Shown here: positions 8,196 through 12,665 of the stretch, piece after piece
Position numbering within the stretch: position 1 is the first letter of the stretch
How the letters are laid out: each line of letters starts with the position of its first letter
DNA from: Bacteroidota bacterium
GTDB lineage: Bacteria; Bacteroidota; UBA10030; UBA6906
Assembly (NCBI GenBank): GCA_016844425.1
Contig: JAERML010000023.1
Span: 1-12,665 of the forward strand
Direction: 5' to 3'
DNA length: 12,665 nucleotides
Notes under the pieces: model-generated
What the model was told of the DNA's origin: nothing
Databases searched by the model: none
The model's input: the letters and a program-made list of their open reading frames with translations, nothing else
Program-made: the position numbers and the translations under genes

Positions 8196-8224
8196 TTGCT
8201 CGTTCGTATCGATATTCGTATTTT
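8196..8224 (+). promoter_or_regulatory. Possible promoter of the envelope gene pair
   Basis: TTGCTC (8196-8201), a 17-nt spacer and TATTTT (8219-8224), followed by G, give a plausible -35/-10 pair. Transcription would start near 8231, leaving a leader of about 36 nt before ATG 8267. The 10-mer TTGCTCGTTC that includes the -35 recurs upstream of the 1617 lipoprotein gene. Confidence 0.4.
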
Positions 8225-8266
8225 GCAATGAACATGAACGCCATTCCTTCACACTCAAGGAAGTAT

Positions 8267-8734
8267 ATGAACACAACTCCCTTTTTATTCCGGTTGACCC
8301 TCACATCCGGACTTGCCGTATTCATGTCCTGTGCATCACTCACACTGGAACAAGTCGACTTCGGGTGGCCGGTCGAGGCCAGGCTCACTGTTAGTGAAAC
8401 GAACATCGTTGAAGAAGACCGTTCGCCCACCACGTTCAATGTCGCGGCATTGGCGTTGGAGGAATTTCAAGACTCTTCAGCCCTCAGAGGAGCCACGCTC
8501 CGAATGATCCGCAGCAACGAGGGATTCTATTTTGTCACCGGCCCAAGATTCAAGAATGTGTATGTGTTCGCATCTGCGCCCAATGAACTCCGTCTCACCA
8601 GCAAGGTTGAAGTCTCTCAAGTTGGTCTCAGAGACCCAGCATTGAACCAACGCCCACCGTTTGTGGAACTTGTTGACGCCCCCAGTATGACGCTACGATT
8701 GACCAGTGATGATATTGCGGAGGATTCCAAATGA
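8267..8734 (+). CDS. Small putative lipoprotein, function unknown
   Basis: The 155-residue product is not recognised. Numbered from ATG 8267, it begins MNTTPFLFR, then has a hydrophobic run to FMSC with Cys22. That is a weak lipobox, so it may be a lipoprotein or a secreted protein cut by another signal peptidase. The rest is predicted beta-rich (segments such as VEARLTVSET, GFYFVTGP, VYVFASAPNELRLTSKVEVSQVG and MTLRLTSDD). ATG 8267 is preferred over in-frame ATGs at 8228 and 8234: AAGGAAG at 8257-8263 precedes it closely and the signal peptide then starts at residue 1. Its stop overlaps the next start as ATGA, implying translational coupling and a shared job, probably a periplasmic or envelope complex. 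Confidence 0.75.
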   Translation: MNTTPFLFRLTLTSGLAVFMSCASLTLEQVDFGWPVEARLTVSETNIVEEDRSPTTFNVAALALEEFQDSSALRGATLRMIRSNEGFYFVTGPRFKNVYVFASAPNELRLTSKVEVSQVGLRDPALNQRPPFVELVDAPSMTLRLTSDDIAEDSK

Positions 8735-10002
8735 AGACAATCGGCGCTCTCCTGTTGCTCAGCATTCTCATCACGCAAGGCCTTGACGCACAGCAATCAG
8801 ATTACCGGGTAAAGCAGGATTTCGAAAGCGAGTACCGGGCGATCAAGAACCGAATCGATTCCTCCATGACCCTCGTGGAGCTTGATTCTCTAAAAAGTCG
8901 GCTTGAAAAGCTCTCTGCCGAGTACGCGGTACACGTGCGTTTCCTCGACAAAGCCCTCTACCCGCAAACATACGACGAGGCCATTGACAACCTCAGGACA
9001 GATTACGTCTTGACGTATGATCGCGTTTATCTCATTCAGAACCAGGGAGTCAAGATCGAGGAGTTAGAAGGAAGGATTCTCCTGCTGACTGCCCGGCTCG
9101 ACACGCTCGGAACCGAGCGGACTCGCCTGTTCACAGAATTGCAGGAAAGCAAGCGCTCCGTTGCCTCGCTCCGAGAGGCAATGAAGAGGCTTTCGTCCAA
9201 TCTCCAGGCGAAGGATAGACTCCTCTTTGCGCTGATCGATTCGATTTTCCTCCCCTATGATAAGAACCTGAACCAAGTGGCCGATGTTCAGAAAGAAGCC
9301 ATCGGCAGGAAACTGGCAAGGGCGAATGTTGTAGTGCGCGTGTATGACGTTGCCGCTGACAACGTGCGCTTCCTCGAATCGACTCAACTTCAGGCAAAGG
9401 ACTATGCCAGCATCATTGAACAGTATCAGCAGTTCAAGAGCAAGTGGTCCGGATTGAAGGAGAGATTCAATGCTGTGGCCGTTGCAGACGCGGCACAGAG
9501 CGGCGCAGCAACAAAGACCGGAAAAGGCGCCGCGGCAGCCAAGGGGGGAACACCGGGTGTCGCACAAGAAGATCCCGGCAACCATGTGGACTCAGTGCTG
9601 GTTGAGTGGAACACCAAGCTCCTTTCGGTATTCTGGACAGCATTGGGACAGGAATTCACATCGAAGGGTGTCAGCATCAAACCGTTTTCTGATGGCCCGT
9701 CCTTTTCAGCCAGCGTGCGTGCATACGTTGATTCGGCAAAGGCCAGCGGCGCCGACGCGTCAGTATTCGTGAATGATATCTGGAAGGAGCGGATCGATAA
9801 GGAATGGCGCGACGCCCTCAGCAAGCAATCAATGCTCGGAAAAGTGGAGTACGCCGCACTCGACAAGTACGTGAGCGAGCTGGGTCAACAGAAGTTCGAT
9901 GCGAAGTTCATTCTCTACATCATTCTCTTCGCCGTGGTGGTCGCCGGCGTCTGGTGGTTCGTGGGGCGGAAGCCGAAAGAAAAGAAACCCATATCAAAGT
10001 GA
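8731..10002 (+). CDS. Exported coiled-coil protein with C-terminal membrane anchor, function unknown
   Basis: A 423-residue protein that I cannot assign to a named family. It has an N-terminal signal peptide (hydrophobic residues 4-16, likely cleavage after LDA20). Long helical, charge-rich sequence with heptad character spans about 30-245, including EELEGRILLLTARLDTL and QESKRSVASLREAMKRL. A low-complexity Ala/Gly/Lys linker spans about 252-278. A second helical domain covers about 285-390. One transmembrane segment occupies about 393-412 (FILYIILFAVVVAGVWWFVG), followed by a basic tail. The topology implied is a periplasmic body held in the inner membrane by its C-terminus, with a short Lys-rich cytosolic end. 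It starts inside the ATGA overlap with the small lipoprotein gene, so the two are co-translated; together they could form an envelope-spanning pair. A strong terminator follows the stop. Confidence 0.85.
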   Translation: MKTIGALLLLSILITQGLDAQQSDYRVKQDFESEYRAIKNRIDSSMTLVELDSLKSRLEKLSAEYAVHVRFLDKALYPQTYDEAIDNLRTDYVLTYDRVYLIQNQGVKIEELEGRILLLTARLDTLGTERTRLFTELQESKRSVASLREAMKRLSSNLQAKDRLLFALIDSIFLPYDKNLNQVADVQKEAIGRKLARANVVVRVYDVAADNVRFLESTQLQAKDYASIIEQYQQFKSKWSGLKERFNAVAVADAAQSGAATKTGKGAAAAKGGTPGVAQEDPGNHVDSVLVEWNTKLLSVFWTALGQEFTSKGVSIKPFSDGPSFSASVRAYVDSAKASGADASVFVNDIWKERIDKEWRDALSKQSMLGKVEYAALDKYVSELGQQKFDAKFILYIILFAVVVAGVWWFVGRKPKEKKPISK

Positions 10003-10016
10003 CGACCATTTCCCCT

Positions 10017-10054
10017 GAAGCCCTGCAGCGCCCCGCTGCGGGGCTTCTTCATTT
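10017..10054 (+). terminator. Strong intrinsic terminator
   Basis: Positions 10017-10030 pair with 10034-10047 in a 14-bp stem (GAAGCCCTGCAGCG with CGCTGCGGGGCTTC, one T-G wobble) around a CCC loop. A T-rich tail (TTCATTT) follows. It starts 14 nt after the coiled-coil gene stop. Confidence 0.88.
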
Positions 10055-10066
10055 AACCGTCCGACC

Positions 10067-10079
10067 TATGAAACTTCTA
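10067..10079 (+). promoter_or_regulatory. Possible -10 element for a leaderless VOC-gene transcript
   Basis: TATGAA at 10067-10072 is placed so that transcription would begin at or next to the A of ATG 10079. The -35 region falls in the terminator tail (TTCTTC at 10045-10050, 16 nt upstream) and is poor. No Shine-Dalgarno site precedes the gene, which fits leaderless initiation. Confidence 0.3.
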
Positions 10080-10495
10080 TGACAGTCAGCGTCTCCGCCC
10101 TATCACTCAAGATCGTCATTCGCTGCAAGAAGTTTGAGGCCTCCCATGCGTTTTACTCCACAATCCTCGGTCTTGACGTAGTCCAGGAATGGTCGGAGGA
10201 TCAGGGCAGAGGATGTGTATTCGGGTTCGGGGAGAGAGGATCCCGAGGATGGTTAGAGCTCTATGAAATGACAAGGCGGGACAAGCGCTACAGTCCCGCG
10301 TTCATGCAGTCTTTTCAGAATGACAAAGTTGATGTTCAATTGGGAGCTAGCTCCGTTGATCTTTGGGTCGAAAAACTCGGAGGCAAGTGGCCCTTTGAAG
10401 GACCGGAAACACTCCTCTGGGGGCAGCGTTGGATCAAGCTGCGAGACCCCGACAATCTCCTCATCGCACTCTACGAAGATCTTCCCAAACAGTAG
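10079..10495 (+). CDS. VOC/glyoxalase-fold protein
   Basis: The 138-residue product has the layout of a single vicinal-oxygen-chelate (glyoxalase/bleomycin-resistance/dioxygenase) domain pair. The first module contains ASHAFYSTILGLDVVQEW, then CVFGFGERG and WLELYEM. The second contains SVDLWVEKL and ends WIKLRDPDNLLIALYEDL, the typical RDPDGN-like close with its glutamate. The usual N-terminal metal-binding His/Gln on the first strand is not evident (LKIVIRC), so a binding rather than catalytic role is possible. The substrate is unknown. It begins about 25 nt after a strong terminator and lacks a ribosome site, which makes its expression unusual. A tiny frame ATG-AAA-CTT-CTA-TGA at 10068-10082 ends over its start codon. 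It converges on the M64 peptidase gene with a 12-nt gap. Confidence 0.85.
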   Translation: MTVSVSALSLKIVIRCKKFEASHAFYSTILGLDVVQEWSEDQGRGCVFGFGERGSRGWLELYEMTRRDKRYSPAFMQSFQNDKVDVQLGASSVDLWVEKLGGKWPFEGPETLLWGQRWIKLRDPDNLLIALYEDLPKQ

Positions 10496-10507
10496 GATGC
10501 CTCGCTC

Positions 10508-11923
10508 CTACCTCGCATAGAAATCAATCATCCTGTTGATGCCGGCCGTGTCGAAACCAACCAGACTTAACGAGAACATCCTACAGTCGACCGATGGACG
10601 GTACAATCCTTTTGCAGAGTACCCCGATCCCTCAAAAGCTCCCACGTGTCCTGCTTGTTTTGGATTCTTCCTTATTGCAGTCAGCTGCTGATAAAACGGC
10701 TCCCGCTTGGCGTAATAATCAGACGCGAGTCGGTCAAGCTTCGACTGCTCACCACTGATGCTGTCGTATGCAGCCTTTTCCCAGGGAGTTGGGATTTGGA
10801 TGCCGGGAGTCATGAATTGTTTCCACTTGACGTTCTTTGGGTCTAACAGTGCCGTCACGTTCGGTTCCCATGGTTCAACACCCGGTTTATAGAAGTCATT
10901 GTAGCCTGTGGACGAGCTGTAGTACTCATCTCCCAGGCCCGCAAACGAATGTCCAAACTCATGGACATACACGTAGTCGCGCTGCCATTCCTGCCCTTTC
11001 GTCTCCTCCCGTGTGTAGGTTGTTGCGTAGAGATTGTAAATACCCCCGCCTCCATACCGTGAGTCGTTGATAAGAATGCAGATGAAGTCATAGGGTGCCG
11101 CTCCGGCAATATCACGCACGGCCTTGTTGTCCGTGGTAAGGACATATCGTGCAGAACCAAATGTGTTGTATTGGTTGCCCAGTATGTTCCCTTTCCACAC
11201 GTTTTTGTCCGGAACGTCGATCCCCGACTCTTTTGATTCCGCCTCCACAAACCAGACGTTGAAATCCTTTTTCCTCGCCGAAAACGGGTCCGTCCCGAAC
11301 ATCACGTCATTGAAGTGCTTCGCATCTTTTCTGAATTGTTCCATCTCGGCCCTGCTGTATCCATCCCCCATGATGACGATATCCACTTTCTGTGAGGGGT
11401 CGCCGTTCTCCATAAGCGGTGTGACCTTGAATGAAGCTGAACGGCCCTCTTTGTTGACCTGCGTCGGGTCCGTAGGGTCAATGACAAGAGAGAAGATTTC
11501 GTGCATGATCATCTTCTTGTCCCGCCGGACAATTGTGAGCTGGACCGCTCGTTTGGGATAAGGGAACCGGACCGTCTCGGAAAACGTCTTCGTTGCACCA
11601 TTGAGTGCCTCGTCTGTCGTCTGCCACTCATTAAAGATGGTGGAATAACCCCGTGAGTACAGCAGCATTCCTGTGGGTTTGTCGTACACACGAAACGCAT
11701 ACTCGCCGAGGTTCAGTGTGTCGAGGAAGTTCACTCGACTTCCCGGCCATGTGCCCTCCTGATAGACTTGATCAAGACTGAACCACTCTTCTGTTTTTGT
11801 CCCGGTATGGAAGTAGTCCACCCGCAACGTCTTTGGGGTGAAGAACGCGTCATAGACCGGGGAAGAAAGGACAAGGGACGGAATGACAAGAACGAGCGTA
11901 AACAATGAAGCAAAACAAAGCAT
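10508..11923 (-). CDS. Exported M64-family (IgA-peptidase-like) zinc metallopeptidase
   Basis: Secreted or periplasmic zinc peptidase, 471 residues from ATG 11923. A signal peptide covers residues 1 to about 21 (MLCFASLFTLVLVIPSLVLSS). Residues about 22-165 match the beta-sandwich N-terminal domain seen in M64 proteins; the catalytic domain follows, opening KVDIVIMGDGYS. The active site is H321-E-F-G-H325 followed by GLGDEY (331 G, 332 D, 333 E); the two His are zinc ligands and Glu322 the catalytic base, while the third ligand may be D332. The supporting motifs YGGGGIYNLYATTY and RPSVDCRMFSL are also typical. ATG 11923 is chosen because GGAGGC (minus strand of 11928-11933) lies 4 nt before it and the signal peptide then begins at residue 1; an upstream in-frame start at 11980 would add 19 residues before it. 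It is probably last in the FKBP-barrel-peptidase series. The true substrate is unknown; activity on IgA should not be assumed. Confidence 0.9.
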   Translation of the reverse strand: MLCFASLFTLVLVIPSLVLSSPVYDAFFTPKTLRVDYFHTGTKTEEWFSLDQVYQEGTWPGSRVNFLDTLNLGEYAFRVYDKPTGMLLYSRGYSTIFNEWQTTDEALNGATKTFSETVRFPYPKRAVQLTIVRRDKKMIMHEIFSLVIDPTDPTQVNKEGRSASFKVTPLMENGDPSQKVDIVIMGDGYSRAEMEQFRKDAKHFNDVMFGTDPFSARKKDFNVWFVEAESKESGIDVPDKNVWKGNILGNQYNTFGSARYVLTTDNKAVRDIAGAAPYDFICILINDSRYGGGGIYNLYATTYTREETKGQEWQRDYVYVHEFGHSFAGLGDEYYSSSTGYNDFYKPGVEPWEPNVTALLDPKNVKWKQFMTPGIQIPTPWEKAAYDSISGEQSKLDRLASDYYAKREPFYQQLTAIRKNPKQAGHVGAFEGSGYSAKGLYRPSVDCRMFSLSLVGFDTAGINRMIDFYAR

Positions 11924-11927
11924 GGAT

Positions 11928-11933
11928 GCCTCC
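11928..11933 (-). promoter_or_regulatory. Ribosome binding site that decides the M64 start
   Basis: GGAGGC on the minus strand, 4 nt before ATG 11923, selects this codon over the in-frame start at 11980, which has no comparable site. Confidence 0.75.
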
Positions 11934-11983
11934 AGTAAGGGTAGAAAGGATGAGTGGAGCGAAGAGACCGGACAAATCATCCG

Positions 11984-12436
11984 TCAGTTGAAGTAATAAC
12001 GCGCACCGATGCCCACATTTCCTGACACTCCAGTTTCAGGCGCAAGGTCTACGATGGGGGCAACCTCAAAGAAGATTTCGATCGGTGCGTTCTTCGCCCA
12101 GTATGCGATTCCCCCTGCGATACGGATACCGAAGATGCCGCTCCCCCGTCCCACGCCTATCCTCCCGCCAATGCCGGCGTACAGTGGAAAACGCTCCGTC
12201 GACTGGATTACATTGGGGAAGTGCCAGAGATAATCGGCGTGCACGTGGAAGTACCCGCTCCGGCGAAATGAATATGCCACCGCCACGTCGATCGCATTGC
12301 GGGAGGAGGTCCAGAACTTTGCACTTAGGCCGGTCGGCTCCCCGATGATCACACCAAGTCCAACACCGCGATCTTGCCCCGATGCCATAACGGGAAGTCC
12401 CAAAACAATCACACAAGCAAAGGCCAATCGTCTCAC
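11984..12436 (-). CDS. Small outer-membrane beta-barrel-like protein
   Basis: The 150-residue product has a signal peptide (MRRLAFACVIVLGLPVMASG, cut before Q21). About eight short amphipathic strands follow, rich in Gly and aromatics: GVGLGVIIGEPTGLSAKFW, AIDVAVAYSF, YFHVHADYLWHF, FPLYAGIGGRIGVG, GIFGIRIAGGIAYW, IEIFFEVAPIVDL and GNVGIGARYYFN. This is the pattern of a small OmpA/OmpW-like eight-stranded barrel, though the terminal residue is Asn after YYF instead of Phe. The gene starts with GTG at 12436, backed by GAGGAG 8 nt upstream. It lies 44 nt after the FKBP stop and 60 nt before the M64 start, with no terminator visible in either gap, so one transcript for all three is plausible. The function is unknown. 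Confidence 0.82.
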   Translation of the reverse strand: MRRLAFACVIVLGLPVMASGQDRGVGLGVIIGEPTGLSAKFWTSSRNAIDVAVAYSFRRSGYFHVHADYLWHFPNVIQSTERFPLYAGIGGRIGVGRGSGIFGIRIAGGIAYWAKNAPIEIFFEVAPIVDLAPETGVSGNVGIGARYYFN

Positions 12437-12480
12437 GTCAGGGTCTCCTCAAATGTTAATGAAAAACAGCGTTGGCCGGA

Positions 12481-12665
12481 CTACTTCACGCCAAGAAGCT
12501 CAACGTCAAACACGAGTTCGGCATTCGGCGGAATGACTCTTCCAGCACCCCGCGAGCCATAACCGAGATTCGCTGGAATAATCAGTTTACGTTTCCCTCC
12601 CACCTTCATCGTGGCAACCCCTTCGTCCCATCCCTTGATTACCTGACCATAGCCGATCGTGAAAG
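12481..12665 (-). CDS. FKBP-type peptidyl-prolyl cis-trans isomerase (C-terminal part, cut by window edge)
   Basis: The last 61 codons of an FKBP domain are visible; the start lies beyond the window. The frame reads [53 protein letters not shown] and stop. This includes the conserved Val-Ile and Trp of the active-site helix (VIKGW), the Tyr of GYG, the IPPN turn and the closing F-x-V-E-L-L strand. It catalyses cis-trans isomerisation of prolyl bonds and acts as a folding helper. Whether it is periplasmic (FkpA/Mip-like) or cytosolic cannot be told without the N-terminus, but the exported neighbours downstream on the same strand suggest a role in envelope-protein folding (inference). Confidence 0.95.
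   Translation of the reverse strand, partial: FTIGYGQVIKGWDEGVATMKVGGKRKLIIPANLGYGSRGAGRVIPPNAELVFDVELLGVK

Noticed and set aside
8052..8276. 74-codon minus-strand frame in the divergent intergenic region
   Set aside because: It would overlap the predicted promoters and the lipoprotein start, has no good ribosome site and no recognisable motif.
7474..8394. 306-codon plus-strand frame
   Set aside because: It runs antisense through the response regulator, across the promoter region and into the lipoprotein gene in another frame; its Phe/His/Leu-rich sequence has no domain.
9481..9560. Ala/Gly/Lys-rich stretch as a possible nucleotide repeat or insertion
   Set aside because: It is a low-complexity protein linker with varied codons; no tandem repeat unit or flanking duplication is seen.

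Overview
The window looks like an ordinary chromosomal stretch from a Gram-negative bacterium, most likely of the Bacteroidota/Chlorobi/Ignavibacteria assemblage. That placement is an inference. It rests on a REC plus PEP/pyruvate-binding domain protein and an M64-type metallopeptidase, both of which I associate with that group, and on lipoprotein, outer-membrane and signal-peptide proteins that imply two membranes. Strong AGGAGG/GGAGG ribosome sites precede several genes, which fits Chlorobi/Ignavibacteria better than classical Bacteroidetes. I see no tRNA, rRNA, CRISPR array, IS element or phage gene.

Region 1 (1-7020, plus strand) is a glutamate/PEP-related block. It opens with an NADP-type glutamate dehydrogenase (gdhA, 54-1421) closed by a 9-bp hairpin. 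A tightly packed cluster follows: a putative lipoprotein (1617-2564), a large REC-REC-PEP/pyruvate-binding protein (2570-5592), a small zinc-ribbon protein (5573-5776) and a second glutamate dehydrogenase of the Glu/Leu/Phe/Val type (5773-7020). Gaps are 5 nt or less, or the genes overlap, so this is very probably one operon. The large protein is split into two reading frames at about 4244. One missing base exactly inside the conserved GVYSTYM-like motif explains the split, so the two frames are one gene that is either frameshifted or misread in this sequence.

Region 2 (7059-7986, minus strand) is a two-gene unit: a single-domain response regulator followed by a PEBP/YbhB-like protein. It converges on region 1. 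Its probable sigma70-like promoter (TTGACT-17-TACCTT) overlaps a perfect 7-bp inverted repeat that resembles an operator.

Region 3 (8267-10002, plus strand) holds two start/stop-overlapping envelope genes: a small putative lipoprotein and a coiled-coil protein with a signal peptide and a C-terminal membrane anchor. A 14-bp-stem terminator ends the unit. A VOC/glyoxalase-fold gene (10079-10495) begins only about 25 nt after this terminator without a Shine-Dalgarno site, and may be leaderless.

Region 4 (10508-12665, minus strand) reads FKBP-type prolyl isomerase (cut by the window edge), a small outer-membrane beta-barrel-like protein and an exported M64-family zinc peptidase. This is an envelope/export-flavoured set that may be co-transcribed.

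The points most worth a second look are the frameshifted two-receiver PEP-domain protein lying between two different glutamate dehydrogenases, and the palindrome over the response-regulator promoter.
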